A DNA stretch of 64,000 nucleotides from Puniceicoccus vermicola (GCF_014230055.1 NZ_JACHVA010000127.1:1-64000); one strand, 5' to 3'. Positions 47,875 to 58,219 are shown, numbered from the stretch's first letter. Notes: generated by a model not told the origin, from the letters alone. Translations and numbers: made by a program.

Positions 47875-47903
47875 AGGCCCCGGGCAATCGCTCGGGGCCT
47901 TTT
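47875..47903 (+). terminator. Terminator between the GH130 and LacI genes
   Basis: AGGCCCCG and CGGGGCCT form a stem around a 10-base loop, followed by TTT. It is a modest terminator placed 40 bases after the GH130 stop. Confidence 0.65.
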
Positions 47904-47945
47904 CCTGCCTTGTCCTCAGGAAAATAATTCCCCATTCTGCGCAAC

Positions 47946-48986
47946 GTGGAAAGCAAACCAGTCACTCTGCGGGACATCGCTCGTGAAGCGGGATGCTCTC
48001 ACAGCACAGTCTCCCTCGCTCTGCGCAACCACCCACGGATTCCCGAAAAGACCCGCCTCGCGATCCAGTCTTTGGCGGCGAAGATGGGGTACACCACCAA
48101 CCCTTATGTCCAGTCTCTCCTCAGTCAGGTACGGCGCGGGAAGGTACGTCCTCAGCAAGCGGGCCTCGCTCTGGTCTCCAATTACGAGAAACCCGAGCAA
48201 TGGCGTCAGATGCCCAACAACCGACTTGCCGTCCTCGGCGCCTTTCAACGGGCCGCTGAATTAGGATACAGCCTCGAGGAATTTTCCCTACGCTCCGAGG
48301 GCATGAACTTTGACCGACTGCGACGAATCCTTCTCGCCCGGGGAATTCGCGGAGTCCTCATCGCCCCAACTCCAGAGGACCGCCTGGACCTCTCCATGAA
48401 TATCGACCCATTCGCCGTCGTAAGTATGGGTCAGAGTCTCCTCAATCGAGAGATCTCCATGGTCTCCCACTATCATGGCCATTCAATGAGAACTTTGATC
48501 GAGGAGCTGGAGGCACGGGGCTATCAAAAAATCGGCTGCTCCATCGATTCGGGAATCAATCAACGCATCGAGGAAGCCTGGTCCGCCCAATACTTTCAAT
48601 ATCAGTCAAAATTGCCCCGAACGGATCAGATCCCGATCAACCTCCGACCGCCCGACTGCTCTTCAGAAGATTTTCGATCCTACCTGAAGAAGAACCGTCT
48701 CGATGCCATCATCACCGATCAGGACAACTATTACGAAGAGCTCCCGGAAAATTTGCTTCAAAGACCCGACCTTTTTGGATTCGGCTGCTTAGCCATCCAT
48801 CCGGACAAAACGACCATCGGCGGGATTCGCCAGAACAACCAGATGGCCGGATTCCGCTCGGTCGAGCTTCTGGTGCAGCTCATCAACAACGGAGTCTTCG
48901 GGGTCCCCGACTCTCCCCAAACCGTATTCACCCCGGGACAATGGGAAGAAGGAAAAACGCTGCGACCACGAGTAGTCGATCCGTGA
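47946..48986 (+). CDS. LacI-family transcriptional regulator
   Basis: 346 residues from a GTG. The HTH is TLRDIAREAGCSHSTVSLAL, with the hinge NHPRIPEKTRLAIQSLAAKMGY; the sensor is a periplasmic-binding-like domain ending IRQNNQMAGFRSVELLVQLI. It follows the GH130 gene and probably controls it and sugar uptake genes elsewhere. Confidence 0.9.
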   Translation: MESKPVTLRDIAREAGCSHSTVSLALRNHPRIPEKTRLAIQSLAAKMGYTTNPYVQSLLSQVRRGKVRPQQAGLALVSNYEKPEQWRQMPNNRLAVLGAFQRAAELGYSLEEFSLRSEGMNFDRLRRILLARGIRGVLIAPTPEDRLDLSMNIDPFAVVSMGQSLLNREISMVSHYHGHSMRTLIEELEARGYQKIGCSIDSGINQRIEEAWSAQYFQYQSKLPRTDQIPINLRPPDCSSEDFRSYLKKNRLDAIITDQDNYYEELPENLLQRPDLFGFGCLAIHPDKTTIGGIRQNNQMAGFRSVELLVQLINNGVFGVPDSPQTVFTPGQWEEGKTLRPRVVDP

Positions 48987-49048
48987 ATACTTTGGCGCCA
49001 ATGAGGTTAAATCCCCGCTCAAAACAAAACTCCCCTCCTGCGATGAGA

Positions 49049-49197
49049 CATAGCCTTACACACAAGCCTATGGCTCTGGACGGTCTCGAAAACGCAAGAA
49101 CATGGGAGCGCGTAATTCATTTTAGGCATACTCCGACAGGACAATTCGAAGATTTTACAGGAAAACGTTAGCCTAGGAATTTGTGTGTAAGGATATG
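49049..49197. repeat. Short inverted-repeat element (possible MITE or long hairpin)
   Basis: CATAGCCTTACACACAA (49049-49065) and its near-complement TTGTGTGTAAGGATATG (49181-49197) match at 16 of 17 positions and bracket 115 bases. Weaker complementarity (TCCCCTCCTGC and GCAGGGGA) extends outside. A second inverted pair, AGGGGAGGAGTC and GACTCCCCTCCT, follows at about 49205-49250. The 48987-49411 gap contains no gene that I can see. Confidence 0.5.
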
Positions 49198-49411
49198 CCC
49201 TGTAGCAGGGGAGGAGTCTTTCTGCAATTTTCTGACTCCCCTCCTACGAGTAGGAGCTGGTGGGTAGGTTTCATCCATCCTACCGGCCCTCTAAAATCAG
49301 TCCAATCCCCACGCATACTCCCCCATCCGCCCCATGGAAGTAAGACACGAATTGGGATCGCCAAAGCCCCAACCTCAAGATTAAACTCATTTTTAACAAG
49401 CCACTTCTCTT

Positions 49412-49933
49412 ATGAATAATATCCCTTCCCGCACTCTCTCGCTCAGCCTCCTCTCTCTCGCCTTCATCATGCTCTCCGGCTGTGCCGCTGCGGTAATGAC
49501 CAGCGCCAAGACGGTCAAAGGCTCCGAAAGCAACAACGTCATCATCGTCGAAAAGACCGAACCGATCACCGCAATTCGCGAGGTCACGGTCGACACCTCC
49601 GGTCTGAATAAGGACGACGCAGAGAAACAGAAAGATATCGCGGACCGAGTCACCTCTCTCCTCATCAGCAACCTCGAAAAGAAGAGCCTCTACCAGCCGA
49701 AAAATGAGGAGGCCTTCACCCTCACGGTCACCGTCCGCAACATGAAGCAGGACGTTAACGAGCGCGCCGTGTACGCGATCGTCAATATCCTCAACGCAGA
49801 GAAAGAGGCTATCTTCTCCTTTGCTTCCGTGGAGACTTCGGAAGGCCTCCGCACGATCAACTACATCGAGGAAACCTTTGCCGAGTCGGCCGTCGCGGAG
49901 ATTGCCAAGCCCGTTCCGGCACCTGCACAGTAG
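49412..49933 (+). CDS. Hypothetical lipoprotein
   Basis: 173 residues with a lipoprotein signal ([16 protein letters not shown], lipobox LSGC near residue 24). The mature part has a beta-alpha pattern and [20 protein letters not shown]; resembles periplasmic DUF4410-like proteins, but not strongly. No neighbour gives a clue. Confidence 0.72.
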   Translation: MNNIPSRTLSLSLLSLAFIMLSGCAAAVMTSAKTVKGSESNNVIIVEKTEPITAIREVTVDTSGLNKDDAEKQKDIADRVTSLLISNLEKKSLYQPKNEEAFTLTVTVRNMKQDVNERAVYAIVNILNAEKEAIFSFASVETSEGLRTINYIEETFAESAVAEIAKPVPAPAQ

Positions 49934-50198
49934 CATCGCCTAGCGGGGAGGACTCCCCATCCTGCCCGGTTCCGTTTCTGGTGGAGCTCCCCCCCTTTCC
50001 TCTCTTCGGCTATCCACTGGCATCGGTGACAAGATTGTCACCCACTCCTCTCGGTCAGAATTCCCCTCTGCCCACTGCAGAATCCGCCAACTTCGGCCCA
50101 GACCCAACACCTGTTTGTTTTGATCGAAAAAAAGAAGGATTGCCCCCTTCCCCCTCCTGTCTCTTTGTGGGTACGTTCGCTCTCCTCCGGATGAGCTT
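49934..50198. other. Intergenic stretch before transketolase, no gene seen
   Basis: An open frame in phase with transketolase covers this stretch (49981-50244) but it is not protein-like and lacks family similarity; I read it as untranslated leader. No recognised repeat families. Confidence 0.5.
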
Positions 50199-50233
50199 CG
50201 AATTTACAAACGAAATCGAATTTACAAACGAAA
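50199..50233 (+). repeat. Two tandem 18-bp direct repeats ahead of tkt
   Basis: CGAATTTACAAACGAAA occurs at 50199-50215 and again at 50217-50233, 12 bases before the transketolase ATG, where the ribosome binding site is expected. No clear Shine-Dalgarno sequence is present. Confidence 0.7.
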
Positions 50234-50244
50234 GAACGAAAAAC

Positions 50245-52233
50245 ATGGCAATCAATCACGACATCCTCTCAACAGCTGCCACCCAAGCCCGCGGCCTCGC
50301 GATCGACGCAGTCGCCGCCTGCAATTCCGGGCACCTTGGCCTTCCCCTCGGCGCCGCCGACATGGGATCCTACCTTTTCAGCGATGGCCTGTCCTTCAAT
50401 CCATCTGAGCCTCGTTGGCTCAACCGCGACCGTTTTGTTCTCTCCGCTGGTCACGGAAGCATGTTCCTCTATTCTTGGCTTCACCTGAGCGGCTACGACC
50501 TCTCGATCGAGGAAGTGAAGAACTTCCGCCAGATGGGCAGCATCACTCCGGGTCACCCGGAATTCCACGAAACTCCCGGCGTAGAGTGCACAACCGGCCC
50601 TCTCGGTCAGGGCGTGGGCAACTCGGTAGGTCTCGCGATCTCCGGGAAAATGGCCGCCGCCAAATACAACACGGATGAGCACAAGATCTTTGGTCACAAC
50701 GTTGTCTGCCTCGCAGGTGACGGCTGCCTCCAAGAAGGGATTTCCTCCGAAGCCTCCGCTCTTGCGGGTCACCTCGGTCTGGACAACTTCATCCTCCTTT
50801 ACGATGACAACCGCGTCACCCTCGACGCCATGGCTGCCGAAACCCAAAGCGAAGATACCGCTGCGCGCTACGCCGCTTACGGTTTCGACGTTTACAAGGT
50901 CGACGGTCACGACACCCAAGCTTTTGCCGCCACCTTGGAAGAGGCGAAAGCCGACAAGAACGGTCATCCGAAGTTCATTCTCTGCCGCACCTTGATCGGT
51001 AAGGGCATCTCCGAAGTCGAAGGCACCTCGAAAGGTCACGGCGAAGGCGGTGCCAAGTTTGCCGCTGAATCTCGCAAGAAGCTCGGCCTCCCCGATGAAA
51101 CCTTCTATGTTTCTGATGAGGTGCAGAAGTTCTTCGCTGAGAAGAAAGCCGAGAAAATCGCCGCTTACGAAGAATGGGAAAAGACTTTCACCGCGTGGAA
51201 GTCCGCCAACCCCGAGCTCGCCGCTGAACTCGAAACAGCCGTGGCCAAGGATTTCCCAAGCGCCGAAGAATTGATGGACTCGATTCCCGAGTTCGACACC
51301 GAAAAAGCCGTCGCCACTCGCGCTTCCGGAGGCAAGATCCTCAACGCACTCGCCGCCAAGGTTCCGAATCTCATCAGTGGGAGCGCCGACCTTCATGGCT
51401 CGACCAAGAACTACCTAGACGATCTCGGAGACTTCAGCGCCGAAAATCATTCCGGCCGCAACCTTCGCTTCGGAATCCGCGAGCATGCCATGGGAGCCAT
51501 CGTCAACGGTCTCGCCTACGATGGTCTCTTCCTGGCCAGTGGCGCGACCTTCGCCACCTTTGCCGACTACATGCGCCCATCAGTACGCCTCTCGGCACTC
51601 TCCGGTCTTCACAACTTCAACATCTGGACCCACGACAGCATCGGTGTGGGCGAAGACGGCCCAACCCACCAACCGGTGGAAATCAACGCCGCTCTCCGCG
51701 CCATCCCGAATCTCGACGTTCTCCGTCCTGGCGATGCCGAGGAAGCTGTGGGAGCCCTGACCTCCGCAGTCTGCCGCAACGATGGACCTTCCGGTCTAAT
51801 CTTCAGCCGCCAGAACCTTCCCGCTTTGGCCGCCGACAAGGACGTCAAGCGCAAGGGCACTCTCAAAGGTGGCTACATCCTCAAGAAGGAAGAAGGCGAT
51901 CTCGACACCATCATTCTCGCCAGCGGCAGTGAAGTGCAGCACGCAATGGCCGCTGCTGAAGAGCTCGGTGCCGGAGTCCGCGTCGTCTCCATGCCCTGCA
52001 TGGAAATCTTTGACCGCCAAGACGAATCCTACCGCGAAGAAGTGCTTCCTTCCTCCTGCCGCAAACGCGTTTCCATCGAAGCCGGAGTTTCGCAACCCTG
52101 GTACAAGTATGTTGGACTCGACGGCAAGATCGTCGGAATCGACCGCTTTGGAATCAGCGCCCCCGGCGACGAGGTCATGGAAAAACTGGGCATGACCGCC
52201 GCCAACGTGGTCGCTACGGTCAAGTCCCTCTAA
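50245..52233 (+). CDS. tkt: Transketolase
   Basis: 662 residues from the ATG at 50245, the normal length. Transfers two-carbon units in the pentose phosphate pathway using thiamine diphosphate. Motifs: [36 protein letters not shown], the ThDP-Mg site [16 protein letters not shown] and [17 protein letters not shown] with the catalytic His/Glu region, then [17 protein letters not shown]. The DUF5069 gene follows after 6 bases. Confidence 0.97.
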   Translation: MAINHDILSTAATQARGLAIDAVAACNSGHLGLPLGAADMGSYLFSDGLSFNPSEPRWLNRDRFVLSAGHGSMFLYSWLHLSGYDLSIEEVKNFRQMGSITPGHPEFHETPGVECTTGPLGQGVGNSVGLAISGKMAAAKYNTDEHKIFGHNVVCLAGDGCLQEGISSEASALAGHLGLDNFILLYDDNRVTLDAMAAETQSEDTAARYAAYGFDVYKVDGHDTQAFAATLEEAKADKNGHPKFILCRTLIGKGISEVEGTSKGHGEGGAKFAAESRKKLGLPDETFYVSDEVQKFFAEKKAEKIAAYEEWEKTFTAWKSANPELAAELETAVAKDFPSAEELMDSIPEFDTEKAVATRASGGKILNALAAKVPNLISGSADLHGSTKNYLDDLGDFSAENHSGRNLRFGIREHAMGAIVNGLAYDGLFLASGATFATFADYMRPSVRLSALSGLHNFNIWTHDSIGVGEDGPTHQPVEINAALRAIPNLDVLRPGDAEEAVGALTSAVCRNDGPSGLIFSRQNLPALAADKDVKRKGTLKGGYILKKEEGDLDTIILASGSEVQHAMAAAEELGAGVRVVSMPCMEIFDRQDESYREEVLPSSCRKRVSIEAGVSQPWYKYVGLDGKIVGIDRFGISAPGDEVMEKLGMTAANVVATVKSL

Positions 52234-52239
52234 TCTCCG

Positions 52240-52725
52240 ATGAGCGACGAGCAACCACTGGGGCCAACGGGAGTCATCCTTCGTGATCTCCCCTCCCCCT
52301 ACGTCCCTCACGCCTGCGGTCTTCTCCACTTGCCCCGTTTTCTGGCCAAGTGCGAGAAGCACCTGAACGGCGGTCTTCCGAAGTCTTATCAGCGGAACTT
52401 CCGCAAGGGCTTCGACGGCTTCCTTTGCCTCCACTTGGAGATCGATCCCGACGATGTCGTCGAGATCGTCCGCTCCAGTGAGAATGAGGCAGATCGGGAC
52501 AGTAAGCTGGCAGAACTATTCCCCGACGACCTCAAGGTCCACGTCTGGAACCGCAAGGTTGTGCAAATGGGAATGAGCGAAATGGGCCGGGAACGGTTGG
52601 AAGAGGTCAAAGCCGATATGGGCATCTCCGATCGCACCGACATCCTCTCCTTTGCCGATATGATCGATATCGATGAAGGGCGTATTCCCGGATACGATCC
52701 AAGCAAAGCTCCCAGCAAAGCCTAA
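52240..52725 (+). CDS. DUF5069 domain protein
   Basis: 161 residues. LRDLPSPYVPHACGLLHLPR and HLNGGLPKSYQRNFRKGFDGFL are typical of DUF5069, a family of small proteins common in Verrucomicrobiota with no known role. Starts 6 bases after tkt on the same strand, so co-transcribed; a strong terminator follows. Confidence 0.8.
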   Translation: MSDEQPLGPTGVILRDLPSPYVPHACGLLHLPRFLAKCEKHLNGGLPKSYQRNFRKGFDGFLCLHLEIDPDDVVEIVRSSENEADRDSKLAELFPDDLKVHVWNRKVVQMGMSEMGRERLEEVKADMGISDRTDILSFADMIDIDEGRIPGYDPSKAPSKA

Positions 52726-52773
52726 AAACCGCAAAACCAGTAGGATCCGGCCAGCCGGATTTCACGATTTCTT

Positions 52774-52812
52774 GAGAAAACCACCTCGACCTGAGGTGGT
52801 TTTCTCATTTTT
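52774..52812 (+). terminator. Terminator of the tkt operon
   Basis: Perfect 14-bp stem GAGAAAACCACCTC with its complement, loop GACCT, then ATTTTT. A smaller ATCCGGC/GCCGGAT hairpin (52744-52759) lies before it. Confidence 0.93.
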
Positions 52813-52974
52813 GGAGCACTGAAATCCCCGGCGGATTTGATGAACCCCGGATTCGATGATACTGTAAGGGTCCAACCCCAGACGGAGAACCTCACTGCTC
52901 CTTTCTCAATCTGCCGCAGTGGAACGGCCCCGTCTGATCCCCCGCAATTTTGAAATTAAAAAAAGGAGATTCTC

Positions 52975-53832
52975 ATGAAAGTGGACCCACAAACCGTCGT
53001 AAACTCCAACCAAGTCCGCCTCAAAAATGTTCACGGGCAGGACATTCCCGCTCTCGGTTTCGGAACCTATGAGCTCGAAGGAGATACCTGCCGCCGCGCC
53101 GTTGACGCAGCCCTCGGCACCGGCTACCGCCATATCGACACCGCGCGTATGTATGAAAATGAGGAAGAGGTAGGCCGCGCCATCGCAGAATCCCGCATCG
53201 ACCGGGACGACCTCTTCGTCACCAGTAAAATCTGGCGGGATGACCTCGACACTGAAGGAGTTGATCGGGAGATCAAAACCAGCCTCAAGCTCCTGAATCT
53301 CGATTATCTGGATCTCTATCTCATCCACTGGCCCAATCCCGAATATCCTCTGGAAGAAACCCTCGAAGCGCTCATGAAGCATCGCGAGAAAGGTTTAGTC
53401 CGCCACATCGGAGTGAGTAACTTCCCACCCAACCTCTTCCGGCAAGCCATCTCCCTCGCCCCGATCTTTTGCAATCAGGTTGAGTACCACCCATTCCTCC
53501 GCCAGGGCGAGAACATCCACATCGCCCGTGCTCATGACGCTCTAGTCACCGCCTACTCCCCCTTGGCGCAGGGAAAAGTCTCCGGCTGCGAAGCCATCGA
53601 AAGCATCGCCCAGAAACACGGGAAGAACGCCCAGCAGGTCACCCTCCGCTGGCTCCTCGAGCAGAACTCCGTAGCAGCCATCCCCCGCTCCTCCACACCC
53701 GAGCACATCGCCAACAACTTCGAGGTCTTCGACTTCCAACTCGACGACGGAGACCGCGCCCAGATCGCCAGCTTGGAAAAGGGCCAGAGAATCGTAGACC
53801 CAGATTTCGCCCCCGATTGGGACAACGGCTAA
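52975..53832 (+). CDS. Aldo/keto reductase
   Basis: 285 residues. The AKR tetrad is visible as Asp and Tyr in YRHIDTARMYENEEEVG, Lys in VTSKIW and His in LYLIHWPNP; NQVEYHPFLRQ and IPRSSTPEHI bind the NADPH. Resembles the 2,5-diketo-D-gluconate reductase group. The ATG is 6 bases after AAAGGAG, a good ribosome binding site. Substrate not determined. Confidence 0.92.
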   Translation: MKVDPQTVVNSNQVRLKNVHGQDIPALGFGTYELEGDTCRRAVDAALGTGYRHIDTARMYENEEEVGRAIAESRIDRDDLFVTSKIWRDDLDTEGVDREIKTSLKLLNLDYLDLYLIHWPNPEYPLEETLEALMKHREKGLVRHIGVSNFPPNLFRQAISLAPIFCNQVEYHPFLRQGENIHIARAHDALVTAYSPLAQGKVSGCEAIESIAQKHGKNAQQVTLRWLLEQNSVAAIPRSSTPEHIANNFEVFDFQLDDGDRAQIASLEKGQRIVDPDFAPDWDNG

Positions 53833-53875
53833 GAATATCCCTCGCCACGAAATCGGTTATACGCCAAAAGCCAAA

Positions 53876-53900
53876 GTAGTGAGAGCTTCCAGCTCTCTCA
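53876..53900 (+). repeat. Family C REP, single copy
   Basis: GTAGTGAGAGCT-TCC-AGCTCTCTCA, preceded by CCAAA. Marks the start of the AT-richer accessory zone. Confidence 0.85.
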
Positions 53901-54066
53901 AGCGCAACGGAAGAAAACGAGTAGCAACCACTCAAAGAACACGCTCAAAACAAAGGAAATCCAGACCACGGATTTGAATCCGCCCGATGGAATCGAACAA
54001 TTGACGGGTCTCATCTTCTAAAGGCCGCCATTAAACCGGCTCTCCAACAACCCTCAAAACACTAAA

Positions 54067-54090
54067 GTAGTGAGAGCTTCCAGCTCTCTC
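54067..54090 (+). repeat. Family C REP, single copy
   Basis: Same hairpin as at 53876, about 190 bases further on and with a short interior sequence. No gene is seen between 53833 and 54280. Confidence 0.83.
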
Positions 54091-54280
54091 GCCGCGCCCA
54101 GGCGAGCGGAAAAGTCCTCCCAGCGACTCTCCGCCACAAGCTTCCGCCCCACCAAAGAATGGCGCAACCGCCAGAATTTCCTTTCCCCTCGACTTTTCGG
54201 AGTCGGAGCAAATATCATTGCTGAAGTTTTTAAAACTTACTCATCTTCTGAAAATTAGGAGCACCCAAAATCTCCCGATA

Positions 54281-54787
54281 ATGAAAACGGACCCCGACTC
54301 GTCGACCGCCACTGGGCTTAGTGCTGAGAATGAGTTTTCCAAGAAAATGAAATCTAAGCCCATCCTAGCTCTTTCGCACATCATCATCGCAGCAATCGCT
54401 TTCGGGGCTGGTTTCTTTTCGGGAAAAAGTGAAATGCCAGAGAACATTCATTTCGTGGACGATGGGCTTTTCTACGAAGGAAATGTTTTATTCGATAAAA
54501 ACGCTGATCCCGAAAAGATTTACGAAATATACCGATATATCACAGTTCAGCACCTGCTAGTCGATGGAAAGATCGTTGGGCTACCATTGGAGGAAATCGG
54601 AGAGATAAGTGCCACCATTCCACGAAATGAAGATGGAGTTGGGATTGAGAAATTGAAGGTCATTGGCCCGAACCTGGCCATCGCGACGACTGGGGAAATC
54701 AATGGGCGACACACTAAATACGAACTGAAAAAAGAGGATGAGTCTTGGTCAATCGTTTCAGAAGACGCTGCCTTTTTGATTCATTGA
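54281..54787 (+). CDS. Hypothetical membrane-anchored protein
   Basis: 168 residues from the ATG at 54281 (an ATG at 54347 is possible). A single helix (ILALSHIIIAAIAFGAGFFS) is followed by a soluble part with YEGNVLFDKNADPEKIYEIY and ATIPRNEDGVGIEKLKVIG. No family recognised. The codon use is AT-richer than in neighbours, suggesting acquisition. Confidence 0.62.
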   Translation: MKTDPDSSTATGLSAENEFSKKMKSKPILALSHIIIAAIAFGAGFFSGKSEMPENIHFVDDGLFYEGNVLFDKNADPEKIYEIYRYITVQHLLVDGKIVGLPLEEIGEISATIPRNEDGVGIEKLKVIGPNLAIATTGEINGRHTKYELKKEDESWSIVSEDAAFLIH

Positions 54788-54860
54788 AAAGACAAAATAA
54801 CTCAAAGCTTGGGAAAGCTCCCTAAAGGACGAACCTCAGCTCCAGACTTCAACAGAAAAA

Positions 54861-55124
54861 ATGATCCGCGCAGCTCAAATACTGAATTTAGTGCTCTGCA
54901 ACACCTCGTTTCTGATTGCAGCACTGACGTCTTTAGCATGGTTCTTGCGTCTCCGAGAGTATCCTAATGTGCTACCCAATAGTCATCCACCCTACTCGAT
55001 GCGCTCCAATTTCTTCCCCGAAAGCGCCATTTTAGTCACGATTATTCTCATCTCATTTACGACCGGCACAATCCTCTTGCTCCGAAGATTATCTTGGAGG
55101 AAAAGGCTAAACAAATTATGCTGA
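54861..55124 (+). CDS. Hypothetical small membrane protein
   Basis: 87 residues with two hydrophobic helices (about 9-27 and 56-74) and a basic C terminus (RRLSWRKRLNK). No family recognised. AT-rich; no clear ribosome binding site seen. Confidence 0.5.
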   Translation: MIRAAQILNLVLCNTSFLIAALTSLAWFLRLREYPNVLPNSHPPYSMRSNFFPESAILVTIILISFTTGTILLLRRLSWRKRLNKLC

Positions 55125-55213
55125 GAATGATCGACGAACCATTCAGAGGAGCCAATTCCAAGTAGCGCTCCAACGCCATTCACGATACTTCCTACACGCT
55201 TACCGAATAGAAT

Positions 55214-55570
55214 TTGAAAAAAGAAGAACTGAAATACGAAGCAAAGATTACTGGCTATACATTTCTGGCCAGTGTCTTGTTCTTCCCAAGCCTCTTTTGG
55301 TTTCTGATTTCAGAAACACCAGAATATATCGACCCATATCCCGAATGGATAACAGAATTCTACGGATGTCTTTTTCGCCCGAGCATAGAATGTATAGGCG
55401 CATGGATCATACTGCTTGTCCCTGCATCTGCGCTTCAGATTATTAGGACGATTATTTTCTACTGGGAAGATCCTCAAAAACTAAAGGAAGTTTTTCGAGT
55501 ATATCGACCCATTCGAAAATCAAATCCAAGAGGCAATCAAGCCACGGCCAACGAGGCAAATGATGCATAG
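55214..55570 (+). CDS. Hypothetical membrane protein
   Basis: 118 residues from a TTG (55214). Two membrane helices (about 14-33 and 60-80); a charged tail after WEDPQKLKEVFRVYRP. No family recognised. Confidence 0.52.
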   Translation: MKKEELKYEAKITGYTFLASVLFFPSLFWFLISETPEYIDPYPEWITEFYGCLFRPSIECIGAWIILLVPASALQIIRTIIFYWEDPQKLKEVFRVYRPIRKSNPRGNQATANEANDA

Positions 55571-55669
55571 ATCCAAACGCGGCGATCAATCTATATTCAC
55601 CGCCAGGTATTCCCAAAACTCAGAACGATTCAGCCTCGAGGACTGAATGATCCTGCTCCACTTTCGTCA

Positions 55670-56194
55670 ATGAGAATGAAAAAACACCCAACAGCAGCCT
55701 CCGCACTTCTAGCATTTATCGCAGTGGTCACGAATTGGCATTGGTCACGAACAACCGAACACGAGTTTAACGATATGAGCTCCACCACCTCCGTCACGAT
55801 CGACGGACCTGCTGTGACCGCTTTTGTGTATACGATCCTCTCGATTCTTATGGTTTGGTCGATATATCGAACGATGCGAAGATGCTTGGACAAAGGGATA
55901 CACGTCCCATCCTTTAAACGTATGTTTCGATTCGGCGATCTTTGGCCGACGCTTCTAGCACTACCGCTCCTTGTTCAGATTAGGTCCTTCATGACGATTA
56001 CAGAGAAGGAGGAGATGGTTTCACACTACGCGCGAGGCTATGGATCTGACTCCTCGTCTTATTTATTGATGATAACCGTCTTCTGCATCATCTTTATTCA
56101 CATTCGAGCAGGTTGGTCACGCTGCGCTGAGCCAATCCAAGCAGGACCCAAGCGCTGGCAACGAGGACCATCACTGCGTCCCTTAGAGTCATAA
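55670..56194 (+). CDS. Hypothetical multi-pass membrane protein
   Basis: 174 residues: helices near 10-25, 48-65, 90-108 and 130-148. TM phrases AASALLAFIAVVTNWHWS and AVTAFVYTILSILMVWSIY. No family recognised. An alternative start two codons later gives a tidier MKKHPT N terminus. Confidence 0.58.
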   Translation: MRMKKHPTAASALLAFIAVVTNWHWSRTTEHEFNDMSSTTSVTIDGPAVTAFVYTILSILMVWSIYRTMRRCLDKGIHVPSFKRMFRFGDLWPTLLALPLLVQIRSFMTITEKEEMVSHYARGYGSDSSSYLLMITVFCIIFIHIRAGWSRCAEPIQAGPKRWQRGPSLRPLES

Positions 56195-56325
56195 TTGGAT
56201 AGTAATCTGGTCATTTCAACTCAGCCAATCGTGCAAATACCCGCCAACTCACCGTGCATTTTGCATGGCTCTTTTTAGCAGACATTGCTTGTTAAACGAG
56301 GAAACACGGGCAATTATAGCGGGTA

Positions 56326-57963
56326 ATGAAAAAGCTTCCCGGTCGTCTTTCCCGCTACGCGGATCTCGCTAATTTTTTCTGGTGGCACGCGCGTCCGGCC
56401 ATCAACCACAGCGATCCGCTTTCCGAGATCAATACAGACCCGGAGAAACACAAGGAACAAGCGGAGGCCTTCGCCGAGAGCTTGGAATCGATGGGGCCGA
56501 CCTATGTAAAATTCGGCCAGTTGCTCTCGACCCGCAGCGACATTCTCTCCGGGCCTTACGTCAAGGCCTTGGAGCGCTTGCAGGACGGCGTGGAGGAGCT
56601 GCCCTATGAAACGATCGAAGAAGTCTTTCAGGAGGAACTTGAGGTTTCCATCTCGAAGGTGTTTGCAGAATTCGATAAAACCCCGATCGCATCCGCCTCG
56701 CTGGGCCAGACGCACCGGGCAAAGACCCGTGAAGGTCAGGAGGTTGTGGTCAAAGTACAGCGCCCGGGCATCCGCAAACAGATCGTGGAGGACTTGGACA
56801 CCCTCGAGTCGTTGGCGGGCTTTGTCGATGAACATTCGGAAGTGGGCCAGCGCTATCGGTTTTCCGATATGGTCGATCAGTTCCGCCAAAGCCTACTGGA
56901 CGAGCTCAATTACAACCTGGAGGCCAAAAACCTCCTCCAGTTGGCGGAGGATATAAAGAAGTTCAAAGGCCTCTGCGTTCCGGCCCCTCACCTCTCCTTC
57001 TGCTCGGAGCGGGTCCTGACGATGGAACACATATCCGGCCAAAAGATCACGGACACCTCCGGAGTCAAGTTGACCGAATTGGATGGCTCTTTTCTGGTCG
57101 ATCAGCTGCTGCAGGCCTTTTTGGAACAATTTCTGGTCACTGGCTTCTTCCACGCGGATCCGCACCCGGGCAATCTGTTTCTCACCGAAGACGACAAAAT
57201 CGCTTTCATCGACCTCGGCATGGTGGGCCGCCTGAGCGGCCAGATGTGCGAACAGCTCTTCGACCTCTTCTCCGGAATATGCGACAACGAAAGTGAGCGG
57301 GTGGTTGAAGTCATCATGCACATCGGCCTGCAGGAGAACCACACCGTTGATCGCCAGCGTCTCAACTCGGAAGTCGCCGTACTCGTCTCGCGCTCGCAGA
57401 ATGTTTCCGTCAAGGAACTGCAGTTTGGAACGGTGGTGATGCGTATCGTCGATATGTGCACCCAGCACGGAATCATCTTGCCCCGTGAAATTACCATGGT
57501 GGGCAAGGTTTTGCTGAACCTCGACCGTGTCGGAATCACCCTCGCACCGGACTTCAATCCCTCCGAGAGCATCCGTAATCACCTCAGCAAGATCGCGACC
57601 AAGCGTTCGCTGGACGCCCTCAAGCCCGGAGACCTTCTTTCGGCCCTGAAGCAGATGAAGGAGTTGGTGCAGCGTTCCCCCAAACGAATCAACGACATAC
57701 TCGACAACCTGGCGGACAACAAATTCCGCATCGACGTGGATGCAGTTGATGAAACTGCGCTGATTCAAGGATTCCAGAAGATTGCCAACCGCATCACCAT
57801 GGGAGTCATTGTCGCCTCCATGGTCATTGCCGCCGCCCTTATCATGAATATCGACTCAAACTTCCAGATCTTCGGTTATTCAGGTTTCGCCATGATCCTC
57901 TTCTCCGTTGCTGCCATTTTCGGGGCATTTGTGGTCGTAGGCATCCTCCGAAACGATCGATGA
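56326..57963 (+). CDS. UbiB/AarF/ABC1-type atypical kinase
   Basis: 545 residues. The KxGQ motif is KFGQLLSTRSD near 62, the Ala-rich loop ASASLGQTHRA near 122, VVKVQRPGI and FHADPHPGNLF near 274 plus IDLGMVG carry the nucleotide and Mg site. Two C-terminal helices (about 493-512 and 517-540) anchor it in the membrane. UbiB supports quinone synthesis, fitting a menaquinone producer with menD at 3-5 kb. Unlike its neighbours it looks like a native chromosomal gene. Confidence 0.9.
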   Translation: MKKLPGRLSRYADLANFFWWHARPAINHSDPLSEINTDPEKHKEQAEAFAESLESMGPTYVKFGQLLSTRSDILSGPYVKALERLQDGVEELPYETIEEVFQEELEVSISKVFAEFDKTPIASASLGQTHRAKTREGQEVVVKVQRPGIRKQIVEDLDTLESLAGFVDEHSEVGQRYRFSDMVDQFRQSLLDELNYNLEAKNLLQLAEDIKKFKGLCVPAPHLSFCSERVLTMEHISGQKITDTSGVKLTELDGSFLVDQLLQAFLEQFLVTGFFHADPHPGNLFLTEDDKIAFIDLGMVGRLSGQMCEQLFDLFSGICDNESERVVEVIMHIGLQENHTVDRQRLNSEVAVLVSRSQNVSVKELQFGTVVMRIVDMCTQHGIILPREITMVGKVLLNLDRVGITLAPDFNPSESIRNHLSKIATKRSLDALKPGDLLSALKQMKELVQRSPKRINDILDNLADNKFRIDVDAVDETALIQGFQKIANRITMGVIVASMVIAAALIMNIDSNFQIFGYSGFAMILFSVAAIFGAFVVVGILRNDR

Positions 57964-58114
57964 GCCCCCAGAGGGGCTAAGACGAGAAACCAGAGCCCTG
58001 ACCTCACCTTCGCCCCCAGCCAGACAGACGGTCTCGAACCGCATCCGGCAGGAGATTTAAGAACACCCCTAAATTAAGTCACGGCGACAATTCCGACAAC
58101 TGGCAAAAGCCAAA

Positions 58115-58139
58115 GTAGTGATAGCTTCCAGCTCTCTCA
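58115..58139 (+). repeat. Family C REP, single copy
   Basis: GTAGTGATAGCT-TCC-AGCTCTCTCA (one base off the core), after CCAAA. About 75 bases before the next membrane gene. Confidence 0.82.
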
Positions 58140-58219
58140 AGCGCTTGGGCAGAAAACGAAGAAAATACTAAACGAGAACACGCTTGGGAAAAGGCAGCCC
58201 GGACAGCAGTGGATAAAAA

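Noticed and set aside
50269-51396. A 375-codon minus-strand frame opposite transketolase
   Set aside because: Shadow of tkt, low-complexity Gly/Val/Glu composition without motifs.
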